A stretch of 64,000 bases of DNA from Ursus arctos (lineage: Eukaryota > Chordata > Mammalia > Carnivora > Ursidae). The stretch's first letter is position 1. Each line of letters opens with the position of its first letter. The position numbers were made by a program, and so were the translations under genes. Location of the stretch: positions 29,746,313-29,810,312 of the forward strand of contig NW_026622952.1 in assembly GCF_023065955.2 (NCBI RefSeq), given 5' to 3'. Shown in pieces: positions 46,641 through 57,392 of this stretch. The notes under the pieces are model-generated. The model did no database searches and had not been told where the DNA came from. It saw only the letters and a program-made list of their open reading frames with translations.

Positions 46641-46869
46641 AACAGAAAGAACTGTCACATTGACCCAGGGTGGCAAAAGCAGTTTCAGGGAGGAAGGGGT
46701 TGAAAGGTCGAAGTTATCGGGGATAGGAGGCAGGGTGATGCAGTTTTCAGGAAAAGCCTGTTAAGAAATGCTCCCGAGAGTGAGAAGTTGATCTGCATGA
46801 TTGTTATCCTCAAATCTTCTGAAAGAAGTAAATGTTTTCCCTCTGAGACTCAGTAAGGAAGGAAGAAGA

Positions 46870-47035
46870 GTCAGGCGGAGCGAGATCTTCCCCTGGTTAG
46901 ACGACTCCTTTCCTCACACCCGAGCGGCAGCTGGACTCAGGCGGGAGCGCAGGTTTCCTGAGTCTTGCTGTGGGGCTCGGGCCACTGTTCCTCGTGCCGC
47001 CCACGCACCGCGGTCCACGCGTCACGTGCAGCAGA
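46870..47035. promoter_or_regulatory. CpG-dense patch (candidate regulatory sequence)
   Basis: About 16 CpG in roughly 150 bp (46875-47026), against near absence of CpG in the flanks. It holds ACGCGT (47017-47022) next to an E-box CACGTG (47023-47028) and several 'gcgg'/'gcgc' sites. No recognised repeat explains it. It is too short for a formal CpG island, and no exon, TATA box or splice donor follows that I can support. Confidence 0.4.
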
Positions 47036-47057
47036 ATTAACACCCTCCCCCCACAAA

Positions 47058-47225
47058 GATGAGAGTCCCAGTCTTGCCACCTCTCAGCTTTGTGACCGTG
47101 GCCACGTTACTTCAACTTTATTCTTGGTGACCGAGAACTCTCCATGCGAGTGTTAAAGGAGGGAGCGCGTGTCAGGTGCCTAACGCAGTGGCTGGCACGT
47201 AGACAGCGTCACATGAATGCACGTG
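47058..47225 (+). mobile_element. MIR SINE, sense
   Basis: 'gtcttgccacctctcagctt', 'tgtgaccgtggccacgtta', 'gtcaggtgcctaacgcag', 'tggctggcacgtagac' follow the MIR core and 3' part in sense order. Unusually rich in CpG for a MIR because many sites read CG where the consensus has TG/CA. Confidence 0.7.
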
Positions 47226-47464
47226 TTTCCAAACTGCGGCGATAAAAGCAAGATCTTTAGTTCCGTTCTTCTTAATCACTGTTCTGTATCTCTTATGTTT
47301 TGTGAGAAATGTACAAATCGAATTGGTTCTGCCCCTCCTCCATCTCAGCTGGTGTTAGGAGTCAGGAGAAGTGGTAGAAAGTCACCGGCCTTTCTTGTGT
47401 AAGCCCTGAGTTGGTTTCAGGCAGAAAAAACCCGAACTAAGTGTAACTTTCTGATGAGAATCGT

Positions 47465-47912
47465 GGTAGTCTTAACAATGATCCCCGAAGACCTCCACAC
47501 CCCAGTCCCAGAATCTGTGAATACTCTGCCCGGTAAGAGGAGGCTTGCAGGTCTCATTAAGTTACGGATCTTCAGATGGGGAGATTAGTTTAGATTATCC
47601 AGGTGGATTCAGTGTAATCCCAGGTCCTTATAAACGGGAAGCAGGCAGTTCAGAGCCCTGGTAGGCGGCGTGATGGTGGAATCGGGAGTTTCGGGTGGTT
47701 TGAAGACAGAGTCACAAGCCAAGAAACACAAGCAACCTAGAGATGCTGAGAAAGGAGAGAAAGGAATTCTTCCCTGCAATCTCCAGGGGGAATGCGGGCT
47801 CGCCAAACATCTTGACTTCAGACTTCTAACAGTAAGTTAACTCATTTCTGTTGTCTGAAGGGACTGTGTTGGTGGCAGTTTGTTGCAGCGGTCACAGGAG
47901 TCTGCTACAGGT
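47465..47912 (+). mobile_element. MLT1-type LTR (ERVL-MaLR)
   Basis: 'gaagacctccacaccccag', 'gaatctgtgaatactctgcc', 'cattaagttacggatcttc', 'agatggggagattagttt', 'aggtccttataaacggga', 'gaagacagagtcacaagcc', 'catcttgacttcagacttc' and the end 'gtttgttgcagcggtcac...ggagtctgctaca' follow MLT1 (C/D-like) order. Diverged solo LTR. Confidence 0.8.
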
Positions 47913-48950
47913 AAGTTGGATGTCTTCGGTGAAGATCCACATATTCTCTGCACAAGTCCCTAGAGTCACCTTGAACCTAAGACTTCATTTCTGATCCAGT
48001 TTCCCTGAGGCTGCTCACTACTATGGCCCCTTAGTCTTAGGTTTCTTTGAGATCCAGGGACCATATTATATTCCCCCATGCCATTGTTTCAGAGGGCAGG
48101 GTGTCTCTTTTCTCTCTCAAGCAGCAGTAAAAAAACCATATTGCTTTCAGCATTTTTAAAATACATGCTGGCGGTTACAAGGGTCCAGCTGAACGCGGCA
48201 AGGAAGGACCCAGGGCAAACTCATCATTGCTAACAGGAAAAACAAAGTTTCTGTCTTAAGTGCAGCTAGAAATGGAAAGGAACGAGATATTTTTTTTTTC
48301 CCCTACAATCTTAAAAGCACATTTATACTTCTAGGCCACTTAGGACTTAACGACTTAAGAGGAAAGGGTGGGATGGTTTATGTTTAGAAAAGTGAAACTT
48401 AAAATTAACACATACTACCTCATTCTGGGAAGTGTAAGTTAATTACAGTAACAACTACCTTATGGGAAGAACTGTTCAATGGATTGAAGTATACAGATTT
48501 TTTGCTGCCTTGCAAAGTACCTGAGAGCTGAAGGTTTTCAGACTAATGATTTTGAAATAGAGGACCATGCAGGTTGAATCACTTTGTAATAATGAAATAT
48601 TCAATTAGAAAAAGTGCTTTTGTGATGGTTATAATAATAGATGATTTACAGAGAGAAATGCTGTATTTGAGAAACCCATTTTTTAGTCTTTTGTAATCCT
48701 AAATTTAAGAAAGGCTAGAGGAAATAGTCATCTTAAACATACCTTTGTTTTCAAGTAGATGTAGATGGAAATTCTTGAAAGTACTTGTTTCAAGGTACTC
48801 TGACTTTTGTTAACTTTTTCCTGAGGAAGATTCGCTGGTGTTAAACAGCAGTGGAAGGATATAAGGAATCATGTAAAAATCAAATACAAAGTTCTATGTT
48901 CTTAGTGGACGGGGCCACAAGGTTTGAAAATACTCAAACTCCATGTGGGA
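47913..48950. other. No gene or named repeat recognised
   Basis: Mixed to AT-rich sequence. A 60-codon frame at 48851-49033 overlaps the MER5-like element that follows and has no domain. Confidence 0.4.
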
Positions 48951-49114
48951 CAGTTTCTCAACCTGGCCTGCAGGTTGAGAGAAACCACCTGGGGAGCTTT
49001 CAAAATCTGATCCCCGTTACCGCCAGAAACTGACAATTTTGGGATTTGGCCTGAGTGTGTGTTAGAGCTTTTTTTGTTCCCCCTCTCCAAGTGGTTGTAA
49101 TATTTGTCCTGGCT
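48951..49114 (+). mobile_element. MER5A-like hAT-Charlie MITE
   Basis: Begins 'cagtttctcaacctggcctg' and continues 'aaaccacctggggagcttt', 'caaaatctgatccccgtta', 'gggatttggcctgagtgtg' and 'ctccaagtggttgtaat', the order of MER5A. The right terminal repeat is not recognisable. Confidence 0.55.
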
Positions 49115-50623
49115 TGCCAACCAGCCTGTATTTCTTACTGAGATCTGTGAAAGTGCTAGGATCCGTCTTTACCCTAGGCCATGCTCTCTCTCAATGTAAA
49201 ACATTTTTGGCTGCCTGACCTCAGGATATTTGATTTTTCAACATGACCTTACTCTCTCCGTGAAAGAGGAGCAATGATACAGCCTAAGCCTTGCACACAG
49301 AATAGCTGCCTCAATGATTTTATAATAACTACATGTTCTCCAAGCATCCAAGACTCCTTCCACCGATTTTTATCTACCCACCCCACCCCCACCCAAATAC
49401 TTTAACAACCAGATTCATATAGTGGATGGGTAGAACCTGGATGGTTAGTAGCTCCTACTTAGAGAAAGCTTTATCTTGAGACTGATTTCAGATCTTTAGT
49501 TGGGCTTACTTACAGTAGTCTCTAACTTATACCAGTGTCTGCTGTTTAGAAAGTATCCTCACTCCATTAGCTGAGAAGGAAAAGAAAGAAAAACACATCG
49601 TACAGATGTGTAGATAATAAAAGTTACCCTACTTTAATTGAAAGTACTTTTTCCTTTTAAATTTTATGGCTTATTTATTGTAAAGTGCCAATTCTGTAAT
49701 CTAACTAACATAAGTATCATTATTTTTTAAATGTAAGGAATTAATGAATTGCCAGTCATTTTATCTGTCTTACAGGGTATGGCTTGGGATTTACTAACCC
49801 AAAAGTTGATTATGATCTAAGGAAATAGGTTTGGAGGGTTTTGTTTGATCTTGCCATGGATCAGTCTCCTTGCTTAGCAAATAAAGGGTGCGTGTGATTC
49901 CTTAAGGATTTCTGAGGCCAAAGTTCCCTTGTGGTAAAATAGCTGAGGCTGTTCCTACCTGCCAGGATGCTTTGGAAAGGCGAGAGCTAGGACAGACCAA
50001 CTGTAAGCTTGTTCGACTTTGTTCTCCTACCCCAAACCATATAAATGAACTATACAATGATGAAAACACAAGTAGTTGTGATGGGGGATGGAGGGGAATT
50101 CTCAGGGAAGCAGAAACTGAGGAATTCTTCAGAGACTGAAAGCAGGTAAGACGACGCACAAGACTGAAGTGGTAGAACGCTATGGATGTTGCGAGCTTGC
50201 CGGGGAGAATTTGCCAGTGATGGTGGACACCTCACTGTCAGGAGGTAGTAGACCCTAGCAGTAGGAGAGGCCTAGCAGCACCTGGTAGGGAGATTAATTC
50301 AACCACTGCAGAGGGAACAGTCTGGCTGCTTGCTCCTTTATCCATTCCCCTCATCTCTGTGAGCCAGGGCACTGAGCTGGGCATCTAAAACAAAGTGGCA
50401 GGTGTTTTGAGCATGGAGACTGAACAGTGCTCTGAGTGGCAGGTGATGCCAAGCTCAGTAGACCAGGACTTGAGGCTCCCTGCTGTGGTACTTCCCATTC
50501 CAGCCAAAGAGGGGGAAGCATATCAAATGAGGCTGCTGCCTATCCCAGCATAGATTGAATAAGGCAAAATCATCTGAATGTGATTATTTTCTAGGAGAAA
50601 ATATTTAAATGGATATAGCAGGC
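49115..50623. other. 1.5 kb without a recognised gene or named repeat
   Basis: More GC-balanced than most of the window, especially 50240-50560 (purine-rich, 'ggcaggtg' twice), which could be an unrecognised LTR. An 85-codon minus-strand frame (49902-50159) has no domain. Confidence 0.4.
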
Positions 50624-50637
50624 AGAATTTGTGTGTG

Positions 50638-50839
50638 GGGGCACCTGGGTGGCTCAGTCGTTAAGCGTCTGCCTTTGGCTCAGGGCGTGATCCCAGGGTC
50701 CTGGGATCGAACCCTGCATCGGGCTCTCTGCTCCACTGGGAGCCTGCTTCTTCCTCTCCCACTCCCCCTGCTTGTGTTCCCTCTCTCGCTGGCTGTCTCT
50801 CTGTGTCAAATAAATAAATAAAATCTTTGGGGGTGGGAA
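50638..50839 (+). mobile_element. Can-SINE with mixed old/young features
   Basis: Forward SINE with the young start 'gtctgcctttggctcagggc' and young 3' part 'ctcgctggctgtctctctg', but a middle of older type ('gtgatcccagggtcctggg'). Perfect 14-bp duplication 'agaatttgtgtgtg' at 50624-50637 and 50840-50853. Confidence 0.97.
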
Positions 50840-50874
50840 AGAATTTGTGTGTGAACATAAAATTGCTGTCAGTA

Positions 50875-50916
50875 AGAAATAAAAAGCTGGGGGGGGGGGA
50901 AGAGAAATAAAAAGCT
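50875..50916. repeat. 14-bp direct repeat around an 11-G run
   Basis: 'agaaataaaaagct' occurs at 50875-50888 and 50903-50916, separated by eleven G and 'aag'-type sequence. The arrangement looks like a small local duplication with homopolymer growth. Confidence 0.85.
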
Positions 50917-51179
50917 AGGAATCCTTCAAAGGTAGGTAAAGTATCTGAATAGGACTTTGCGTAGAGGAAAGTAAAAATGGTCAGTACATACGGCATGGTC
51001 CTCTACTCAACCACATATTTAGAAACTGCAATTTGAAGGAAAAAATTAAGACAAAACAAAGAACAATGAAATGGAGTTTAATGGCAAAAATCTAAGTCTG
51101 ACAATGTAACAGTGGTGAGGACAAGGGGAAAATGGACCAGTGGAGGTGAAAATTATAGTAGACACTTAACAGGAAATGG

Positions 51180-51520
51180 GCAGTATCTAATAAAATATGT
51201 AACAGGATTCAGCTACTTTAATTCTACATGTAAAATCTTTAACTTGTTAGTGAAATGACATGTAGAAAGATGTTTACTGCTTCAGGGTTTGTAATAACAA
51301 AGAAGAAAGATTGAATAATTATGAAACACAGATCTGTCCCACCACAATCCTAAATCAGAATACTATTCAGTTAAAAATTCATTAGATCCACTTCTATCAA
51401 TATAAATTAAAGAAAAATATAAACTCTTGAATGAGAACAAGATTCAGTTGAACATAGTATTACAATTAGATAAATACAGCAGGACAAGATATGAATGGTT
51501 ACATGTATGCATAAGCATAT
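51180..51520 (+). mobile_element. Possible L1 3' UTR fragment, sense
   Basis: 'gaaagatgtttactgcttca', 'gggtttgtaataacaaag' and 'aatcagaatactattcag' resemble the 'gatgttcattgcagcattg...taatagc...aatactatgcag' part of old L1 3' UTRs. Very diverged. Confidence 0.4.
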
Positions 51521-52209
51521 TAGCTGCCTACATTTCCCCTAAATATTGTAAAACTCTCTACTTGCCTTGGTAACAGACTTGTTGAATTAGTTGTCTATAC
51601 TTACTATGTTTGTCCTCCCCCCCCCCCCCCCCAGCCCTTTCGTTCATGCTAAAGGGCCTTATTCCTGCATTTGTTGAAACCATTCTGCCAATGTCCCTGA
51701 CCTTCATCTTGTCAAGTACATGGGTAGAGTTAGAATCCTTGAGTCTATTGACTTTTCACTAGCAGTTAAAAATGAATCCCTGCCTCCTTTTTGAAGTTAT
51801 TACATTACTTGTTTTGCAAGATACCGTATTTTTCTCTTTTTCAAAAGCCTCCATTCTCTTTCCTGTTTTACCTCTTGTTGAACTCCGTTTTGGGTTTCTT
51901 GAAAAAAACTTGCCTCGTTGTCATCTTGGCTTTTATCTGTACTTATTCCAGGTGATCTTATCTTTTGTGATCATACTATGTGATGCGCAAGTATGAAACC
52001 GGATACCCTAAATATTTAACTCCAGGACAAAATTTCCCCCTGGAATCCAGACTCTTACATTAAGTCACTTTTTATCACCTCTGTTTCTGCTACCTTACAC
52101 AAGGTACTATGATTTCTCACTTGGAATTGGAGTGGTCCTCTAAAATAATGAGAAGTTAGTTATTTCAGAAAGACACAAAATATTTGCATTATTAATGGCT
52201 GAGGATCTG
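51521..52209. other. No gene or named repeat recognised
   Basis: AT-rich sequence containing the C-homopolymer at 51617-51632. The 74-codon plus frame (51772-51996) has no recognised domain. Confidence 0.4.
51617..51632. repeat. Poly-C run, 16 bases
   Basis: An uninterrupted C homopolymer (G-run on the minus strand), rare in mammals at this length and prone to sequencing and length variation. Confidence 0.9.
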
Positions 52210-52895
52210 TCAAATATGAGGATAACTATAAATCCAGACCCTAAAATTGAATCCCTACCAAGTTAAGTAAAACATAAAGAGAACCCCTCCAAGGCACAGA
52301 TTGTAGTAAATTCTTTAAAGCAGCCAGAAAAGGGGGTATTACATACAGACAGAGGAGCAAAAATGAGAATATAGCCAACTTCTTGTCAGAAAATATGTAA
52401 GGGAAAGGATAATGCAATTTCATTTTTATCTTACTGGAAAAAATGCCAATCTAGAATTCTATACCAAGGAAACCTAGGACTCAGATAAAATGAAATGATT
52501 GTTTCGGGGTGGTGGGGGGAGAATTCATTGCCAGCAGATCTGAACTATCAGACATGCTAATCTCTTTAGGAGAAAAGGCAAAAAATCCCAAAGAGCTCCT
52601 CAGGATCTAAAAAACGGAATAGTGGGGTGCCTGGGTGGCTCAGTCCTTAAGCATCTGCCTTCGGCTCAGGGTGTGATCCTGGCATTCTGGGGTCGAGCCC
52701 TGCATCAGGCTCCTCCTCTGGGAGCCTGCTTCTTCCTCTCCCACTCCCCCTGCTTGTGTTCCCTCTCTCGCTGGCGGTCTCTGTCAAATAAATAAATAAA
52801 ATCTTAAATAAAAAAACGGAATAGCAAAGAACATAAATATGTGAGTAAACATAAATGACATTTTTACTTTAAAATCTTCTGTTGCAGTAAAATAT
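52210..52895 (+). mobile_element. L1/HAL1 ORF1-to-ORF2 region, sense, split by a SINE
   Basis: 'aaagcagccagaaaaggggg', 'acttcttgtcagaaaatatg', 'gccaatctagaattctatac', 'cattgccagcagatctgaac' and, after the SINE, 'agaacataaatatgtgagt' match the L1 segment around the ORF1 end in order. No frame is intact. Confidence 0.75.
52623..52810 (+). mobile_element. Can-SINE, young type
   Basis: Forward SINE 'tggggtgcctgggtggctcag' shortened by small differences, with 'ctcgctggcggtctctg' and tail 'tcaaataaataaataaaatc'. Duplication 'aaaaacggaatag' at 52610-52622 and 52812-52824. Confidence 0.96.
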
Positions 52896-53036
52896 ACGCA
52901 AACCAAAACATAACCATTTTAAGGTCTATAGTTTTGTGTCTTTAAGTTCATCTGCACTGTGCAACCATCACCACCACTGATCCACAAAGGTTCATCTTGC
53001 AAAACTGAAGCTGTTCCCATTAAACATGAACTCCTC

Positions 53037-53235
53037 GGGGCGCCTGGGTGGCACAGCAGTTGGGCGTCTGCCTTCGGCTCAGGGCGTGATCCCGGCGTCA
53101 TGGGATCGAGCCCCACATCAGGCTCCTCCGCTATGAGCCTGCCTCTTCCTCTCCCCTGCTTGTGTTCCCTCTCTCGCTGGCTGTCTCTATCTCTGTCGAA
53201 TAAATAAAAAATAAAATCTTTAAAAAAAAAAAAAA
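53037..53235 (+). mobile_element. Can-SINE, young type, perfect TSD
   Basis: Forward SINE with the 'ggtggcacagcagttgggcg' head variant, 'ctcgctggctgtctctatc', 'tgtcgaataaataaa' and a long A-tail. Perfect 15-bp duplication 'aaacatgaactcctc' at 53022-53036 and 53236-53250. Confidence 0.98.
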
Positions 53236-53266
53236 AAACATGAACTCCTCATTCTTTCCTCCCTGC

Positions 53267-53861
53267 TGAGAACTGCAGAACTTTTAGTAGAACTCCCTCT
53301 AGACTCCTGCACCAAGAGACCTGATCTAACTTTATCGTGGCTCCTGGCAGCTTCATGCTGTGTCCCAAGGATGACCCCACCCTACGTCCCCCGAAAATGT
53401 CTCCCTGAGAAGCTTCAATGTTGCCAGGAAAACTTAAGATTTGTTCTAGACAATACATGATTTCTCATGACCTTCTTTTCTTAGTGCTTTCACTGAAAAA
53501 GCCTTATAATTTTTAGTAGAAATCTTTTGCAACTCAGATTCTCGAAGACTTCAGAACCATTTCTTTGAAATGTAATCCTGAAGGAGAAGGTCCCTGTCTC
53601 CCAGACTCTGTAGAAGCTTCTGTCTAATGTCCAGTTAACAGAGTTGGCCTAATCCCATTGATAATGACCCTTCGTACTTGTTCATTTTTCACTCTCCTGA
53701 ACCCCCTGTACTGCTACCTCCACCTCCCCTCTACTATAACCCCCACATCACCTCTGCACAAACTGGAATGGAGCTCTGGTCTTTTCTCTACTGTCAGTCG
53801 TTGCTGAGCAAAATCTGTTAATACTACATTGACTGATGTTGGACTATGTTTATCCTTGACA
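53267..53861 (+). mobile_element. Probable solo LTR (TG...CA, 595 bp), family unassigned
   Basis: A foreign block within the antisense L1, whose text breaks at 'attctttcctccctgc' and resumes at 'cccagcccctg'. The block starts 'tgagaactgcag' and ends 'ttatccttgaca', the TG...CA of an LTR. It contains 'gagctctggtcttttctc' and 'gtcgttgctgagcaaaatct', which suggest an ERV1-style LTR 3' part. No clear short target duplication was found. Confidence 0.6.
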
Positions 53862-54766
53862 CCCCAGCCCCTGAAAACTACTGTTGGGCTTTCTATCTCT
53901 TTGAATTGAAGGACCTCATAAGTGGAATCATATAAAAATTGTTGTTCTGATGCTGGCCTATTTTACTTAGCATAATGTCTTCACATTTTGACTCTGTGGT
54001 AGCCTGTGTCAGAATTGCCATTTTTGAGGCTGAGTAACATTCCATAATATGCACACTGCATTTTTTAATCCATTCTCCTCTCATTTGATACTGGGTTTCC
54101 TTCTGCCTTTTGCCTACTATAAATAATGCTGCTGTGAACATGGATATATACACATTTGTTCAAGTTTCTGCTTTGTGTTCTTTTGGGTATATACTCGGAA
54201 GTTGAATTGTTGGGTAATATGGTAATTCTGTTCTTTGAGGAACTGCATGTCTTGCTCCATAGCCATACCATTTTACATTCTCATCAACAGTACACAAGGG
54301 TTCCAGTTTTTCCATGTACTTGCCAATACTTTTGTTTGGGTTCCCAACACCCTTAGGTGCAAGTTGATGTCCATGTGCTTTTGTTTTGCATTTCCCTAAT
54401 TAGTGATATTGAATATCTTTTCATGTACTTACTGGCCTAATTTTTTTTTCTTCCATGTTGATACCTGGTTTTCCCAGCCCATTTATTCAAAGATGGTGCT
54501 TTCCCCATGGAGTGGCCCTGGCAAACTTATCAAAAATCACTTGGCTATATATTCGAGAGTTTATTTCTAGGCTGCCTATTCCATTAGTCTGTATATCTGT
54601 CTTAATGACCCTGCTACAGTGTTGTGATTACTACAGCTTCGTAGCAAGTTCAACAATTAGGAAATGCTAGAGAATCCACTGTTCCCTCTCTCTCTCTCTC
54701 TTTTAAAGATTGTTGGAATTATTCAGGGTCCCTTGAAATTCCATGTGAACCTTAAGATGGATATTT

Positions 54767-54962
54767 TTTTTTTAAAGATTTTATTTATTTATTTGACAGA
54801 GATAGAGACAGCCAGTGAGAGAGGGAACACAAGCAGGGGAAGTGGGAGAGGAAGAAGCAGGCTCATAGCGGAGGAGCCTGATGTGGGGCTCGATCCGAGA
54901 ACTCTGGGATCACGCCCTGAGCCGAAGGCAGACGCTTAACCACTGTGCCACCCAGGCGCCCC
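54767..54962 (-). mobile_element. Can-SINE, young type
   Basis: Reverse-strand SINE with 'gacagccagtgagagag' and head 'gccacccaggcgcccc', inside the antisense L1. Near-perfect duplication 'taagatggatattt' (54753-54766) and 'taggatggatattt' (54963-54976). Confidence 0.97.
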
Positions 54963-56246
54963 TAGGATGGATATTTCTATTTCTGACAAAGTCATTGGGA
55001 TTTTGATCGGGGGTGAATTAAACTAGGAGATTACTTTGGGTTTTATTGACCTCTTAATAGTCTCTTAATCTATGAACATGATGTCTTTGTGTTTGTCCTC
55101 TTTCATTTCTTTTAGCAGTGTTAGTTTTCAGCACACAAGTTTTATTGCCTTTTTAACTTATTTGTGAATATTCTTTTTATGCTATTATAATGGAATTCTT
55201 AATTTTCAGATTGTTATTCTATAGAAATGCCATTAATTTATGTGTAGACTTTATTATCCGGTAGCTTTGTTTTTTTAGTTCAAAGTGTTTCGGGTGTATG
55301 TATGTGAGTGTGTCTAGTATCCTTAGGACTTTGTCATACGTGATTATGTCCTCTTTGAACAGATATTTTTACTTTGCAATATGGATGCCTTTTATTTCTT
55401 GCCTAATTCCCCCGTCTAGGAATTCTAGTACTGTGTTGATGAAGTGGCGAAAGAAGGGCCTCCTTGCCTTGCTCTGCCTCACAATGCTTTAACCACTATC
55501 TTTAAAATAAACTCTGTAACTATATTGTGGGTTTAGAACTTACGTTGATATAGAATATGCAGAATCTAATGTGTGGGAGGGTAAACAGAAGTATGTAGTT
55601 GTAAGGCTTTGAATCTATACATGAAGTGTATATTATTGAAGATGATGTATATTCTAAATTTAGAGAAAGCAATGAAAATGAAACACAGTCTAGCTGATAA
55701 AACCATAGGGGAGACAAAATGAAATTTAGGATGGGTTATATTCTGGGGCAGATGATAAGTCTCAATTTTAAAGGCTTGAAAGGAAAAGTATGTTGTCTGA
55801 CCATTTTGGAATTAAACTAGAAATCAGTAATAAGATACTTAATCCCCAAACAGTGGATCACAACATAGCATACTTCTAAAAGATTCATTGGTCATAAAAG
55901 AAATTAAAAAGAGCCTTTAAAAATGTTTTGAAGTTAAAAAAATAATACACATATCCACTTCTGAGATGCAGGCATATCCGTGCTTACAGGGATGTTTATA
56001 GCATTAGGTGGTTACGTTAGAAGAAGATTGCAAGTAAATGACAAACTATAAACCATAACAAACTAAAGCATGCAGTGCAAACCGAACATTAGACGGACGG
56101 AAGGGAGGAAATAACAAATGCCCAAAACAAAACAAAAACAAAAACACCCACAAAAAGTAGTGAAACCAAAAATGTTTTGAAAAGTTTAATGGGCACAATT
56201 GCCAATATCAGGAATAAAACCTATCACCAGAGATACTATGGATTCT

Positions 56247-56452
56247 TAAAGTTTAGCAAACTATTGCTTTTGGGCTTAATCCAGCCTGCTGCCTATTTTC
56301 TAAACAGTATAACTGGGACACAGCTGTCTCCATTTTCATGTTTTCTATCAGTGTTTTGGTACTACGGTAACAGAGTTGAGCAGTTATGACAGAATGTATA
56401 GTGCACAAAGCCTAAAATATCTGACATTGTATCAAGTTTGCTAATACCTTTG
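56247..56452. mobile_element. hAT-type MITE inside the L1
   Basis: Ends 'gtttagcaaactattg' and 'caagtttgctaatac' form an imperfect inverted repeat. Inside, 'ttaatccagcctgctgcc', 'actgggacacagctgtctc', 'taacagagttgagcagtta' and 'gcacaaagcctaaaatatct' match a common mammalian hAT MITE that I recognise but cannot name with certainty. Confidence 0.65.
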
Positions 56453-56950
56453 TCTCATAAGGAGCATTATGTACAAATTTTTTTCCAATTAGGAAAATGG
56501 ACAAAACAGAAGCCATTAAGCTACTATATTGCACTATAGGATGCAGTAATTAATCTGATGGCATTTATTATTACAACCCTTCTCAACAAGAGAACTAACA
56601 ACCAGATAAATTCTATGGTGAAAGCAGTAACATCTATTATATACACACAAAGAGAGTAGAACACATTCTAACTCCTTTTAGGAGGTCAGCATTACCCTGT
56701 TATGTAAACAACACATAAGACCACACAAGAAAGGAAGACTACAGACTAATTCCTCTGAAGCGCATAGACCTGAAAATCTTTGAGTGTTTTAGCAAATCAA
56801 ATGTAGCTCCATAAAGATAACAACCAGTGGGATTTATCTCAGAAATCAAACTTTGGCTTACCATTTGAAAATCATTGTTATATAGTAGCTAGTTAAGGAA
56901 GAAAAAAAAATCATCTCAGTAGATGTACTGTTGGTCAAAATTCAAACTTC

Positions 56951-56951
56951 C

Positions 56952-56995
<44 letters not shown>

Positions 56996-57340
56996 ACACA
57001 TATATAAATATAAACATAGAATATTATTCAGCCATAAAAAGGATAAAACCTTGGCATTTGCAACAACATGGGTGGAGCTAGAGAACATTACGCCAAGTGA
57101 AATAGAAAGACAAACACCATATGATTTCACTCCTATGTGTATTAAAACAAGCAGAAGGGGTGGGGAGAAAAGAGGTAAGCCAAGAAACACTCTTAACTAT
57201 AGAGAACAAACTGATGGTTACCAGAGTGAAGATGGGTGGCGGGGATGGAGGAAATAGGTGTTGGGGATTAAGGAGTATATTAGCTGTGATGAGCACTGGA
57301 TGACTAAAATAAAAAAAAAAACTTAAAAAAAAAAATTCAA
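56951..57340 (+). mobile_element. Carnivore L1 3' end, sense, nested in older L1
   Basis: After a TG-rich start come 'aatattattcagccataaaa', 'ttggcatttgcaacaacatg', 'ggtggagctagagaacatta', 'acaccatatgatttcactcc', 'gtgatgagcactggatgac' and an A-rich tail. This is the sense 3' UTR of a carnivore L1. Short flanking duplication 'aaattcaa' with the older L1 resuming directly. Confidence 0.88.
56955..56993. repeat. (TG)n microsatellite inside the L1 3' UTR
   Basis: About 19 TG units followed by 'tacacacatatataa'. It occupies the place of the TG/TA-rich segment just before 'caatggaatattactcag' in carnivore L1s, so it probably grew from that seed. Confidence 0.92.
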
Positions 57341-57392
57341 TCCTCCTTCTTGATTAAATTCTCAACAAGCTAGCATTAGAAGGAAATCTGCA

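Larger units (their letters stand above)
52896..55490 (-). mobile_element. Antisense L1M 3' UTR to ORF2, carrying three insertions
   Basis: Reverse-complement L1 runs through 'gtgcaaccatcaccaccact', 'catcttgcaaaactgaagc', then after the SINE and LTR 'cagcccctgaaaactactg', 'ttacttagcataatgtcttc', 'taaataatgctgctgtgaac', 'gggtcccttgaaattccatg', and at the far end 'ggatgccttttatttcttgc'. Insertions are the SINE 53037-53235, the LTR-like 53267-53861 and the SINE 54767-54962. L1 text rejoins across each. Confidence 0.92.

Noticed and set aside
57078..57303. Opposed open frames across the nested L1 3' end
   Set aside because: They fall entirely within L1 3' UTR sequence, which is non-coding.
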